64,000 nt of DNA from Galeopsis tetrahit. Lineage: Eukaryota; Streptophyta; Magnoliopsida; Lamiales; Lamiaceae. Positions within the stretch are counted from its first letter, which is position 1. Every line of letters begins with the position of its first letter. The stretch is taken from the NCBI GenBank assembly GCA_963675135.1, contig OY776120.1, positions 57,842,063-57,906,062 of the forward strand, read 5' to 3'. Shown piece after piece: positions 11,534-21,520 of the stretch. The position numbers and the translations under genes were made by a program. Below the pieces are notes generated by a model. That model was not told where the DNA came from, made no database searches, and saw only the letters and a program-made list of their open reading frames with translations.

Positions 11534-11697
11534 GTCCATGTTGCACTTTTCAGTTTTAGTGACTTGCATATTTTGGTAAATGATGTTGCATTTTTTAATT
11601 ATTACTAAAAATATTATTATACAGTTTAATAATTGAAAAGTGCAACACCATTTACCAAAAAGTGTAAGTCAGTAAAACTGAAAAGTGCAACATGGAC
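11534..11697. mobile_element. hairpin (foldback) MITE, about 165 bp
   Basis: Near-perfect terminal inverted repeats of roughly 55 bp: GTCCATGTTGCACTTTTCAG on the left and its complement CTGAAAAGTGCAACATGGAC on the right, extending inward through CATTTACCAAAA. The centre is a short AT-rich loop. It has no coding capacity. The superfamily cannot be set because a clean target duplication is not seen. Confidence 0.65.
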
Positions 11698-11949
11698 TCG
11701 AGTCCATAGCAGACCAACTCACTGTGAAACACCAAAATTGAAACATATTATTTGATGTAGTTTTGAAGTTCATAACGAAGCTCACTTCAATTCATTCAAG
11801 AAAACACCAAGATTCAAAGAAAACTAATTGTCATATTTCAACACAAGACTATCTCATACCTAAAAGGCTAGCTGATTTGTTGGCATGTGTGATGTTAAAA
11901 AAATAATCAACATCGATCTCATGATAATTAATAGTGTGGGACGACGCGC

Positions 11950-12337
11950 GTTATATATTCAATAAAGTGGAACACCAAGTAAAAAACGAATAGATAAAGT
12001 ACCTTGGTGCATGTACTCCACTAGGTACCTTCCTATCTCCCAGCTCAAATAAGCATTGATACACGCAGACAGCACTTTCTCTTCCGAAAGCTCAGCGGTT
12101 CTTGAGGCAGAGGTGGAGGGTGGCGACGCTTCCTCCACCGCCTTGCTGGATATCAAAGCCGATAAGGAGGCGGTCGACGTGGGCAGTGAATTGGTTTTGT
12201 AGATCGACGGTTTCGGGGAACATAGTTACGGTGGTGATGATGGCATTGTTCATGATGATAACGTCGTAGAGACGCTTGGAAGCGCTCGAGTTTATTTTGC
12301 AGAAAAAAATTCTGGTTGAAGTGAGGGGTGTAAACAT
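11950..12337 (-). pseudogene. Werner-type exonuclease-like relic 2, internally deleted
   Basis: The minus-strand frame from 12337 gives the family lead-in (YDVIIMNNAIITTVTMFPETVD) and exo I with a glutamine in place of the catalytic glutamate (LLIGFDIQQGG instead of GLDVEW), then VATLHLCL and a stop. A second frame directly downstream gives an exo III-like segment LSACINAYLSWEIGRYL, in which the expected aspartate of DAY is asparagine. The exo II region between them is missing. Two of the DEDD metal ligands are changed, so no nuclease activity is expected. It shares strand and family with the relics at 1.3-2.0, 13.0-13.4 and 13.9-14.6 kb, implying an old tandem array. Confidence 0.65.
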
Positions 12338-12876
12338 TATTAATTTTCAGTTTTTGAGAGTGTAAAATCAGAGAGAGAGATCAGGAACGACGGTTTCAGC
12401 TGGTTAACTGAATGCATACTTAAAATGAATCAGGTTAATATATGATCGATATTCAGTAGGTTAAGAGATTATATAAATGAATAAATATATACATAAAATG
12501 TTTTGCTTACAATTAATAATTTTATCGTTATATATATACACTACAAAATTTTCAACGAAAATGGTCAAACTGATCGATCGATAAAGTCAAATATCGAGAC
12601 GTACCCGAGAATTTTGTGGGGGTCAATCTGTTCCAGTTCTCCAAAAGGCTGTGCGGGTTTCATCATCGAGAATCTGAGTTGGGTCTTGATAAGTAAGAGT
12701 AGACTCTACATTAAAAAGCTAGGCTAATGAGATACAATTATTCATGAGAAGATATTTTTGGACAAGGTTATGGCATTACCTTTCTTATTTCTTGCCTGTT
12801 GCGGCTGAGATCGTTTCTGAATTTGTTTAAGCCTATAGCTCTTAGAGTGGGAGTTGATAAAATCGAAGTTTCTATT
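12338..12876. other. spacer between exonuclease relics
   Basis: No convincing gene; short frames at 12503-12727 and 12742-12942 have no recognised similarity. It holds the upstream region of relic 2. Confidence 0.4.
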
Positions 12877-13032
12877 AAGGTTTCCCACATCGGATAGAGA
12901 GATGGACTTGGGTGGACTTATAAACCTGGGCAATCCTCTCACTTAAAACCTTGGTTTTAAGTGTAGAGTTAGGCCTTTTCACATGGTATCAGTGTCCACC
13001 TGGTTTTAAGCCTAGAGTTAGGCCCTTTCACA
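12877..13032 (+). repeat. TRIM-like LTR fragment with primer-binding site
   Basis: TTTCCCACATCGGATAGAG starts a short LTR-like unit ending GTTAGGCCTTTTCACA. It is followed at once by TGGTATCAG (12984-12992, tRNA-Met-type PBS), then a second partial copy of the same end (TTTTAAGCCTAGAGTTAGGC, ending TTTCACA at 13032). This is the layout of a terminal-repeat retrotransposon in miniature, truncated and sitting at the 3' edge of exonuclease relic 3. Confidence 0.5.
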
Positions 13033-13367
13033 GTTATCTCGTACGAGGAAATGTTGCCGTTCATCTTGGCAAGGCAAAACTGGACGGTAGCGATCTTGGG
13101 TTCGTTTTCATAAGTGTAGAGCTGAAGGTCGAAGCCGACGTAGTTATAGAGATGGCGATCGCGAATGACGTCGGAGATCCAATTTTCAACGGCTATGAGG
13201 CGCTTAGTGACGGTGGTAATGATGGTTTTCTCAAATATTTTAACCTCGTGGACCTGCTCGATCGCCTCCTCTACTTCGTTCTTTATAAATACAGCCATTT
13301 CTGGTGAGTACGTAACCCCATTACAGAAACACACGGTGCATGGTTCATACATCATCAATACTCTCAT
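13033..13367 (-). pseudogene. Werner-type exonuclease-like relic 3 (exo I region only)
   Basis: The minus-strand frame from 13367 contains the family lead-in (VHEVKIFEKTIITTVTKRLIAVENWI) and YVGFDLQLYTYENEPKIATVQFCLA, where exo I reads D-L-Q rather than D-x-E. After about 110 codons the homology stops at the TRIM-like fragment (13032), and the frame runs on through that repeat for about 20 irrelevant codons. No exo II or exo III is found downstream. It is a truncated, presumably inactive member of the local exonuclease-like array. Confidence 0.6.
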
Positions 13368-13664
13368 AATTGATAATTTAATGCAACAAGTACATATAAG
13401 TATATATTAAGTTACATGTGAAATAAATTCATTTATATTAATTCTCTAATACTCCCTCCATTCATGGTCAAATTATCGACTTTATCCTCTAGGACAAGGC
13501 CAATGAGTGACAATTTAAATTGATTGGAGTTGCTTTTCAGCTAAAATTGAAGTGAAGCTAAGGCTCTGATGCATGAATACATTCTATTTCATCAAAGAGT
13601 TTGAACTTAGGTGTTGAAATCAATTCATTTATATTAATACCTATTTTTTTTTTATTCATGAAGC

Positions 13665-13875
13665 CAGTTTAGTCTCATAACTTTTTACATTTTTTTTTAA
13701 ATAGTCTTATAAAAGTTAAATGTATCAATTTAGTCCCATTTTTATTGCAATTTATTATGATTTGGTTCTAAAAAGTTAAATGTACCAATTTAGTCTCATT
13801 TTTTTGCAAATTAGACAAAAATGGGACTAAATGAATACATTTCATTAGAGGGTTAAAAGTTATGGGACTAAATTG
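13665..13875. mobile_element. hairpin MITE with TTTAGTCYCATAACTT termini
   Basis: Left end CAGTTTAGTCTCATAACTT and right end AAGTTATGGGACTAAATTG are inverted repeats (17 of 19). Internal sub-repeats of the same motif (TTTAGTCCCATTTTT, AAATGGGACTAAAT) give a nested hairpin. Non-coding. Confidence 0.6.
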
Positions 13876-13939
13876 AGTGGAACCATTCACAAGAAGTATA
13901 GTATCTCCATGCAAGAATTTTAAGAAATTAAGATATGGA

Positions 13940-14576
13940 TCCTGAATTACCTCTCCACATTAAGTTTCCAAGTTTTTGAGACACATAAGCACCGATACTT
14001 GCATATTCTATTTGGTTAATGGAGAGGTCCTCAAAATCCCAACGGCCGCACGACGTCGATGTTTTCAAGAACAGTGGTTGCCAATAATCTCAGGTCTGTA
14101 TCTTTTTTGTGAATATAACGCTCCGCAAAGTAAACCAAGCATCTGTAGCGTATATAATTATGAAATCCAGCTTCGTCTTGCAGTCTACGGAGCTGCAGAA
14201 TGCGTATGCCGAAGCCTACAAACACACATTTAATTACGATATAAGAGGAATTAATTTTGTTAGGGAGAGTGGGAAGGAGTCCTCCCCGGACATATGGTAG
14301 ATGAGGCAGTTGGTGTCGTAACAGAGGTGGATAGTTGCGACGGCTCCGTCTACAATTTCGCCGCCAAAGCCCACGATCAATGGATTTTTTTTTCGTCTTT
14401 TTGAATTCGTGAATGAGAGGGATGAGCGGCTGGAGCCACCGGTTAACGAATTGGTGGGATTTAGTGACTGCGGTGTTGATGGTTTTGTCGAAAAACTGGA
14501 ATTGGTGGCCGTAGGTGTGCATATCATTGGGCTGTTGTGGGAGAGAAAAACATCTTCCCGCCTCATTTCTACACAT
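13940..14576 (-). pseudogene. Werner-type exonuclease-like relic 4, frameshifted
   Basis: Homology is scattered over several minus-strand frames. The start region has YGHQFQFFDKTINTAVTKSHQFVNRWLQPL. A second frame gives PLIVGFGGEIVDGAVATIHLCYDTNCLIYH, where the exo I aspartate position is glycine. A third gives FVGFGIRILQLRRLQDEAG, corresponding to exo II. After another shift near 14045 comes LSINQIEYASIGAYVSQKLG, an exo III in which the DAY aspartate is glycine. At least three frameshifts and substitutions at two or more catalytic acids show a dead copy. The order of segments matches a complete ancestral gene of about 200 codons, the same as the copy at 1312-2020. Confidence 0.65.
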
Positions 14577-14687
14577 TTTCTTGTTTCTTGAATGGAATGA
14601 GAGAGAAACTAACTCGGGGAAATATTTATGGGGGGTATTTGGAGTTTGTGAGACTATTGAAAGCGAAAGTACATTATATATAGCTGC

Positions 14688-15276
14688 TTGTTAAACATTA
14701 TATATTTGGAGGGTTCATGTTTTGATTGGAAAGACTCGAAAGAGGTCTCTAAGACGACCCCTTTTCTTTCCCTTATTGTGGTGGAATGCTTGAGTTTCAT
14801 GGTGAATAAGGCCATCTCTATTGGAGCCTTTAAACCAGCTTATGTCGGAAAGAAAAAAAATATTGTTTCTCATTTGCAATTCGCAGATGATAATAAAATA
14901 TCCCTCCATCCTGCTATATATTACCCATGGTTTTTGGGCACACAGATATTAAAGATTATGATAAAAAAAAAATGTAGTATAATGGTTTTTGGGCACACAG
15001 ATATTAAAGATTATGATAAAAAAAAAAAATGTAGTATAAGTGATGTGATAGAGAAAAAATAAATAATAGATAGAGTATAATAAAATTACAGAAAAAATGT
15101 TTGTCAAAAGTAGAATGAGTAATATATAGTGGGACATAAAAAAAAATGGGCAATATATAGTGGGGCAGAGGGAGTATACTCTTGGGAGAGGCGTCAAACA
15201 GAAACATATAGATTCTCAAAAGGCGTCTTGTGTATCTTTGAACTGTGGTCAGGTTTGAGAATTAATCAATTTTTTT
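14688..15276 (+). pseudogene. LINE reverse transcriptase fragment, split by a MITE
   Basis: Plus-strand frame with the non-LTR RT segment TPFLSLIVVECLSFMVNKAI, then SIGAFKPAYVG and SHLQFADDNKI (motif C, FADD). The frame is cut by a Stowaway-like MITE (14899-15176) and resumes as LLGEASNRN. After a one-base shift it reads FSKGVLCIFELWSGLRIN, which is the usual sequence after FADD in plant LINE (L1-type) RTs. Only about 100 codons of RT remain, with no endonuclease or RNase H. Confidence 0.75.
14899..15176. mobile_element. Stowaway-like MITE inside LINE RT
   Basis: Left terminus TCCCTCCATCCTGCTATATA (from 14901) and right terminus TATATAGTGGGGCAGAGGGA form an imperfect TIR of the CTCCCTCYGTCCC type, flanked by TA on both sides. 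Inside is a roughly 54-bp tandem duplication (GGTTTTTGGGCACACAGATA.., starting near 14930 and 14984). Removing the MITE with one TA makes the LINE frame continuous. Confidence 0.75.
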
Positions 15277-15500
15277 TAGCAATAAAAAGGAGTTTATTTA
15301 ACAAGTAACAGAGATACTCGACGAAATCAAAGTGGGGTTACAATGTTGGTACCGAGAATACAGACTGAGACATAATATAGGATTATAACACCAATCCTCA
15401 AACGAATATGAATTTTCATCATAGTAAAATAAGAAGGAAAAAAAAAAAAAAAAGACTACATACTTTAGCTCGAATCTCCTCAAATGTCTTTCTAAGGTCA
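15277..15500 (-). repeat. LINE 3'-end fragment, minus strand
   Basis: Minus-strand codons RKTFEEIRAKVCSLF and a downstream FEDWCYNPILCLS tract closely match the end of the LINE relic at 18.0-18.5 kb (KKTFEEIRAKVWSLF). A T-run on the plus strand near 15270 corresponds to its poly(A) tail. Confidence 0.5.
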
Positions 15501-15872
15501 ATGTCGATGGGGAGGATTTGAATTTGTGGTGCTCGATCTTGAACTGCAAGAAGTATATCAACGCAAGATTCATGTATCCATGATCTATGATCTAACCATT
15601 GTAGAAATCCAACAAGAAACACTTAATAACGAAGATCAAGAGCTATTCGAAATAAAGGAATGTCTAATCACGTACGTGGTGGATGCATGTTTAATGAACA
15701 TATGTATTTTTAGAGACAATGATTTTCATTTGAGCGAGACTATTGAGCTTATTATATGTTTGCATTTTACATGTTGTAATTGGCTCATGAAACATCTCGT
15801 TTCCTTAGAGGTTAATGTTTTGTTTATGTTGGAGATGTCAAATAATTTTACACATTGGATAAACATTGAAAG
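15501..15872. other. unassigned region
   Basis: Overlapping frames on both strands (15526-15879 plus; 15419-15622 minus) have no recognised domain. Probably more LINE-derived or unidentified sequence. Confidence 0.3.
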
Positions 15873-15968
15873 ATCATGAAATATATAAGGATGAACTAGT
15901 ATGTCTATTGATTTGATGCTAATTTTAGGGAAAATTAAAAAATAAATTCATAAGGACTTGGCTCTAAA
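15873..15968 (+). repeat. dispersed LTR-like repeat, left half
   Basis: GATCATGAAATATATAAGGA to ACTTGGCTCTAAA resembles the first half of the repeat at 20100-20245. The matching second half reappears at about 17616-17690, after the copia relic, so the relic probably inserted into one copy of this repeat. Confidence 0.45.
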
Positions 15969-17392
15969 TGGGCAACCGAATGTAGAGGACTCTTCTAGTA
16001 CATACACCCCACTAAGTAACCACACCCACTCTTCTAGTAAATACACCCCACCGAGTAACCACACACACTCTTCTAGTAAATACACCACCTCAGCCCATTC
16101 GGTAGTATCACATACCCCCTCCATCCCTCATCATGTCACGACTGATCTTTAAAACCTATTCCACCACTCTCTGTATTTTGGGTCGGACACCGTCGTTATT
16201 GGTGATGGTAACGGTTTAAAAATTTCTCATATCGGCACTTTATCGTTTCAAGATCTTGGTATGTTGAAATTTTCAAATGTTTTAGTTGTTCCTCAAATGG
16301 CGAAGAATCTCATTTTCGTTTCAACTTTATGTCGCGATAATAACGTTGATATTATTTTTGGTCATTCATTTCAGGTGCGAGAATGTCGTACGAGGAGCGT
16401 TCTTCTCGTGGGGAGTCGCATAGTCTCTATGTATGGCCTTGCTTATTTTCTTGTTTATGTTGATGATCGTATCCTCACAGGAAATAACACTCCCTTCCTT
16501 ACTCTAGTTGCTAAGGACCTTGGTACTAAATTTTCGGTAAAGGATTTGGGCCCTCTTTCATACTTCATAGGTGTGGAAGTACTTCGTACCAAGAACACAT
16601 GTTTTCTGTCCCAACGTAATTATGTGGTTGATCTCCTCACTCGCTACAATATGTTGACCTCCAAACCGGTGCAAACACCACTATCCACTATAGCTAGTCT
16701 TTCCCTTCCAGATAGGACCCCTCCGGCTGATGCAACCTTTTACAGACAAGTCCTTGTAAGCCTTCAATACTTGCAACTCACCAGGCCAGATAGTCCCAGT
16801 TTATGCATGCCCTACCACCACTCATTAGGGTGCAGTCAAACGTCTAATGCGCTACTTGAACGGGTCTCAAGATGTTTGTGTTACCTTAAAAGCCAATACT
16901 TCCTCATCTCTCCACTATTTCACAAATGTTGACTGGGTTGGCAATCCTGATGACCGTACCTCCACGAGTGCGCGCATACATAGTTTTCCTTGGGGCTAAC
17001 CCAATCTCCTGGTCTTCCAAAAAGTAAAAATTTGTTGCCCGTTCGTCTACTGAAGTTAAGTATCGTGCAATAGCCTATGCTGCTTGAAGTTCGATGGCTG
17101 AAATATATGTTCCGTGAAATGTGTTTCTCCCCCAACCTTCCAGTTGTGTATTGTGACAATATTGGGGCCACCTATCTGTGCTCCAATCCCGTTTTTCACT
17201 CCCGTATGAAACACACTGTCATTGACTTTCACTTTGTTCGAGACCTGGTCAAGACTTCCCAAATTAGAGTATCACATGTGTCGTCTGCGGACTAGGTTGC
17301 GGATGCTCTCACAAAGCCGCTTCCTCACTCCCGACTGCAACTTCTTATGAACAATATTGGAGTCCCCTATGGCGCTCCATCTTGAGGGAGCG
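15958..17392 (+). pseudogene. copia gag-pol relic, internally deleted (Ale/Retrofit-like)
   Basis: Starts with a gag/protease-junction tract containing a thrice-repeated HTHSSSKYT peptide. After a TAA at about 16150 it continues as DTVVIGDGNGLKISHIGTL and LKFSNVLVVPQMAKNLIFVS (protease/pre-integrase). The frame then jumps directly into RT: YFLVYVDDRILTGNN with the YVDD catalytic box, FSVKDLGPLSYFIGVEV and TRPDSP. Integrase and the first half of RT are missing, an internal deletion of roughly 2 kb. RNase H pieces follow in other frames (VYCDNIGATYLCSNPVFHSR, HFVRDLV, then a stop and DALTKPL). Several stops and shifts; not functional. Confidence 0.8.
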
Positions 17393-17553
17393 TATTAGGA
17401 ATATAATATTATTATTCATATCTTTCCTATTTAATATATGTTTGACCTAGTCTTGATTTGTATCTTATTAGATACACTTATAGATATGCGTCTTGTATCT
17501 ATAAATATCCATTGTAAACACTTTTACATTCCTTCAATGAAATTATTATTTCA
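17393..17553 (+). repeat. 3' LTR of the copia relic
   Basis: The PPT-like TTGAGGGAGCG (17382-17392) precedes TATTAGGAATATAATATTA (expected TGTTAGGA; one change), with TATA box TCTATAAATATCC near 17500. It ends ATTATTATTTCA. About 161 bp. No 5' LTR recognised. Confidence 0.6.
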
Positions 17554-17599
17554 TAAGTCACTATAGAAGTGTCTCTGATGTCGAACAATAAAAGAGGGA

Positions 17600-17690
17600 C
17601 AAAAAATCCGTGAAGGCTCAGCCTAAAGTAGAGAATATCATATCAATGTAAATACCGAGATCCTTACAGGACCCAACAATTAATTATTTG
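17600..17690 (+). repeat. dispersed LTR-like repeat, right half
   Basis: AGCCTAAAGTAGAGAATATC through ACCGAGATCCTTACAGGACC aligns with the second half of the copy at 20100-20245 (CGATACTAAGGTCCTTCCCA). Confidence 0.4.
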
Positions 17691-17999
17691 TATAATCGAT
17701 AGAAGTGCCCCTTTACTCAATTCTTATAAAATTTTATTTTGCTAATAAGTAAAAATCAAAATACAAAACATATATTTTCGCCGTTTCATTATTATTTGTA
17801 CACTCGCCTATAAATTTTACCTCTACCAAGTCCAGATTTAGGATTTCAAATTATCCATTCTATTCTAATTTTGAATTTGAATTTGTAAATCCAAAGTTCC
17901 ATCCAATACACATTTAATTAAGTCTATTATACACTTATATATACTACTTTTTTAATCGAAAAAATATTATCTTATTAACGAGTACCAGGTGTACTCATG

Positions 18000-18465
18000 G
18001 GAACCTGACAAAGTTACAAAAATATTGCTAAGTAGACAAGTCGAGTCACGACCAAGGCTGTCCTTTAAAACTTCTTACAACATAATCTGAGATTATAACT
18101 CAAATCCTGGAACGAATAAGGACTGGCCACCACTAAAAGATACGGAAAAAAGACTCCATACTTTAGCTCGAATCTCCTCAAAAGTTTTTTTCGGGCTGAT
18201 ATCGTCGCCTTTGATCGATTTTACTATTTCTGGATTTCCAAAGAAACCATATGGTACCGGACCATATGCATTCCAACACGTGATTTCTTCTCTTGCAGCC
18301 CAATAATCTGATGTATTGTAGGAGGTGCGACACTTGTGTGAGGTTGCAGGGCATGGGGCAGCCAAACCAAGCATAGAACTTTGACCAAACTCGATGACAA
18401 AACGTGCAATCAAAGAAAAGATGATGTTTCCTCGACTTGGTTGCACAATCCACGACTGACGTCAT
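18000..18465 (-). pseudogene. LINE ORF2 C-terminal fragment (zf-RVT region)
   Basis: Minus-strand frame with the reverse-transcriptase zinc-binding signature: SRKHHLFFDCTFCHRVWSKF (pattern E..HLFF.C.F...VW) followed by NHVLECIWSGTIWFLWKSRN (pattern W..W..RN). After a one-base shift it reads KKTFEEIRAKVWSLFSVSF and a stop, the normal end of plant L1-type ORF2 proteins. The 3' flank on the plus strand shows a T-rich end near 17950. It is truncated 5', with no RT catalytic core. The end at 15.3-15.5 kb is from a related LINE. Confidence 0.7.
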
Positions 18466-18564
18466 CGCTATTCACCAAGGACTTTTCTTATTTTCAGGTT
18501 TGATCGAGTAGGGAGTCTGTTGCAGAGTATCTTCCATTTCATGCCTAACTACTTATATATTCTA

Positions 18565-18795
18565 TAACCCCAAGGAGTTAGCACAGTGGTGTAGGCTTGG
18601 GACTTAGGAATGTGCTTCTCTCTAGGTCTTAGGTTCGAAACCCCTAAGGTGCAAACAATTTCTATGGGGCCATGTCCATACAGAGCGCAAAACATTGGCT
18701 TTAAACGAGACCCCCGCAAGTGGGCAATGGGATTCGTCCCCTCGGATTAGTCGGTCCTCGTACCGGATACGGTGGCATCAAAAAAAAATTTGCAC
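18565..18795 (+). mobile_element. second tRNA-derived SINE with degenerate target duplication
   Basis: Box A-like GGAGTTAGCACAGTGGTG and box B GGTTCGAAACC head a 230-bp element ending GGATACGGTGGCATC plus A8. Flanks AACTACTTATATATTCTA (18547-18564) and AACTAATTATTTCTTCTA (18796-18813) match at 15 of 18, a decayed target duplication. It is unrelated to the SINE at 10341 beyond the tRNA boxes. Confidence 0.75.
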
Positions 18796-18814
18796 AACTA
18801 ATTATTTCTTCTAC

Positions 18815-19776
18815 TTTTTTTCACCTATTCATTACCTCACATACTTGACAATAATATATAACATACTAATATATTAATACTTGATCCGTCTTTTATTAGA
18901 TTGTGCATTTTTTCTATTTTGGTCCATCTTTTATTATATCATCCCTTCTCACTATAGAAATAAAGTTACTTTAAAATTGGGTGCCAAAACTTCCCGATAA
19001 GAATTTATTTCCATTTGGGTGCAATTGTTTTGATTTTCTACAAATTTTGTTGATATTTTTGGTATGAAAACTACCCAGGACGTGACCTTCTTTCTTCAAT
19101 TTCACTGCAATTGTGCATGTGTTTCTGGATATTTCATTCAAATGTCATCTTCTTTCTTCGATCTCACATATATCGTACATGCATTTCTAGAATATTTGTG
19201 GGATTTGGAGGTAATATCCACGATCTATCGATCTTTGATTTTAATTTCTAGAAAACGACTAATCCCGATTGTTTTTTATAGTGTTTTTTTTTTCAAATAA
19301 ACTTTTGTAATTTAATTAGAATTTTTGTGAATTTTATTTTTATTTTAGGTTCATTTAATTAATTAGGTTTATTACTGCTTTTATTTGATTGATGGATATT
19401 TTCATTGTCATCATGCCACATGTATCTTAGTCAGCTCTGCACCGTAAAACTCCAAATCGAATGCTCACATGCTAAGCGCATAATCGAAAACAATGGCATT
19501 TCGTAGATTTCGACGACTTTGAGACAAAATAGTACTTCCTCTGTTCCCTTATAAGTTTCTCACCTATTATTTTATCTCTCATGATCACATCACTTATACT
19601 ACATCTATTATTTTATCATATTCCTTAATCAAAACACTCAAAAAAAAAAAAAAGAGATAACTTACAGTGAAACAGGGCGAGTACAATTCACGTAAAATAT
19701 GGATTAAATTCATACATTTAACTTTATTAAAACCATTTGAGAAAAAATGAAATTAAAGTTGTAAAAGTAAAACTGA
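18815..19776. other. intergenic, AT-rich
   Basis: No gene recognised. A tract near 19540-19640 (CTTCCTCTGTTCCCTTATAA) resembles one end of a Stowaway/Tourist-like MITE, but its partner end is not clear. Confidence 0.4.
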
Positions 19777-19895
19777 GGGGGTGTTTTCAAACTCTACAAA
19801 CAGCTTCTAAAATCATTTTTTTTAAAGCTGCCCTCTCACAACTTTTACTTTTGAGAAGTGCTTTTAAGCTGTTTATAGAGTTTTCAAACACCCCC
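19777..19895. mobile_element. small hairpin MITE with GGGGGTGTTTTCAAAC termini
   Basis: 119 bp. Left GGGGGTGTTTTCAAACTCTA and right TAGAGTTTTCAAACACCCCC are near-perfect inverted repeats extending inward to AAACAGCTT/AAGCTGTTT. Non-coding. Ends of this kind occur in hAT-type MITEs, but no clean 8-bp duplication is seen. Confidence 0.65.
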
Positions 19896-20099
19896 GAAAT
19901 TATATCCTAGCTTCTAACCATGTTCTCTTTAAACCATTCATTAAAATAAAGTACCCCCTTACTTTGAAATAAAATAAGCACCTTATGCCACTACTTCCCC
20001 TCAATCTGCATGCAACAACTTCATGAAAGCATTTTTATACTTTTATTCCCAAACTCCCAATATCAATCAAACAATGTTCCATATCAAATAAAGATTAGA

Positions 20100-20245
20100 G
20101 GATCATGGGATATATAAATAGGGACTAATATCTCCATTGATATAAGTCATTTTGGATAAATTTAAAAATAAACTTGCGAGAACTTGGCCCAAAGCAAACG
20201 ATACCATACCAATGTCGATACTAAGGTCCTTCCCAGTACCCGAAA
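20100..20245 (+). repeat. dispersed LTR-like repeat, contiguous copy
   Basis: GATCATGGGATATATAAATA through GGTCCTTCCCAGTACCCG is the uninterrupted version of the repeat whose halves flank the copia relic at 15.9-17.6 kb. The TATA-like ATATATAAATA and length suggest an LTR or TRIM fragment. Confidence 0.4.
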
Positions 20246-21170
20246 AATGGCTTATGTGGAAAATAAAGATCACCTTCAAACAAAGACAACTGAGCCTCTC
20301 CTCAAACAACCCGCTCTATCTAGGTCATCCCATCTAATCCATAGAAGCATCGTCATTTCACCACGACGCATCTATCACTCTCCTTGCAGCTGACAACTTC
20401 ATTATAGGTCTTTGAGATGTAAAATCCGGATTTGAAATTTTAAAATCTAACACATGTTTTACTTTGAGATTTAGAATTAGAATTTCAAAATCTCACCCTA
20501 TAAAATACTTATAAATCCTACAAAAGTCAATTCTATAAATACCTACAAACTCTATATAAATATCTATAAATCATATACTATAAAGTTAAATCCTATCCTA
20601 CTTAAACTCTCAAAACAAACACAAAACATACAAGTCATTAGAATTTCAAAATCCTAACTTTTGAAATTCAGATTTCAAAATTATCAAAATCCAAAAAAAA
20701 AAAACATCTCCTTAAAGAAATGAGTGGAACGTCCAAAATAAGTAAGTGGAAAACTTATGTAGAGGAGATGAGGGGGAATTGGGCCACCTTATAAAATATT
20801 AAAATCAAAGCCCGAGTATTTAAAGGAGTGGGTTATATACCTCTCCAAGTATGATAGATGCACTCCCCTATAAAAAGGCGATTTATATATGCACTCCCTC
20901 ACAATTATCTAAACTACCATTTTCTCTTTAAAAATACCCATAATAAATACATCCCTATCCAAATAAATCCTAACCCTAATTCATTCTCCTCCCTTCTCTC
21001 ATTTTTCTTCCAACATTGCAGCCATCCCACCCGCCGCTCCCCCATCTCTCTTCTTCATCTTGTTTATTTTTTTCTGGTAAAAACATCGCCAACGGCAGCC
21101 ACGCCGCCCCCGCCGGCCGAACCTCATGTTGTCGCGCGTCGTCCGTCGCTCCCATTCGACTCTCTCTCCA
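20246..21170. other. spacer upstream of the CACTA element
   Basis: AT-rich with repeated GAATTTCAAAATC-like words at 20430-20690, then a CT-rich and GC-rich tract (20990-21170). An open frame (20858-21331) crosses the CACTA boundary and has no recognised domain, so I do not call it a gene. TATA-like CCTATAAAAAGG lies at about 20868. Confidence 0.4.
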
Positions 21171-21520
21171 CACTACAAAAAAAAAGCGGGATTTGTCGAC
21201 GGAAGCTTACCGACGGAATCCATTCTGTCGGCCGTCTCGACGGATCTCCGATGGAATATCGGAATCGACTGACTTCCGACGGATTTCAACATCCGTCGGG
21301 AAGTCCCGACGGAATTCAGTTTGATAGGTAAACGACACCGTTTTAGGCCTGTTTCCCGACGGAATTTTCCGTCGGGAGTTCAAATTACATCTACCGATGG
21401 AATAATCCATCGGTAGCTGACCCGCTTTGACTCCACCACCTCGGATACCAATAAAAAGACGCGTGAATTTAATATTCGCGTGCTACCGACGGAAATATCC
21501 GTCGGTAGCGAATATTTTTT
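21171..21520 (+). repeat. CACTA left terminal and sub-terminal repeats
   Basis: TIR followed by about a dozen direct and inverted copies of CCGACGGA (variants CGATGGA, CGACGGG) within about 330 bp, several as palindromes (ACGGAATTTTCCGT, ACCGACGGAAATATCCGTCG). These are presumed transposase-binding sites. Confidence 0.8.

Noticed and set aside
20858..21331. 157-codon ORF spanning the CACTA left border
   Set aside because: Its C-terminal third lies inside the transposon's terminal repeats and no domain is recognised; chance frame.
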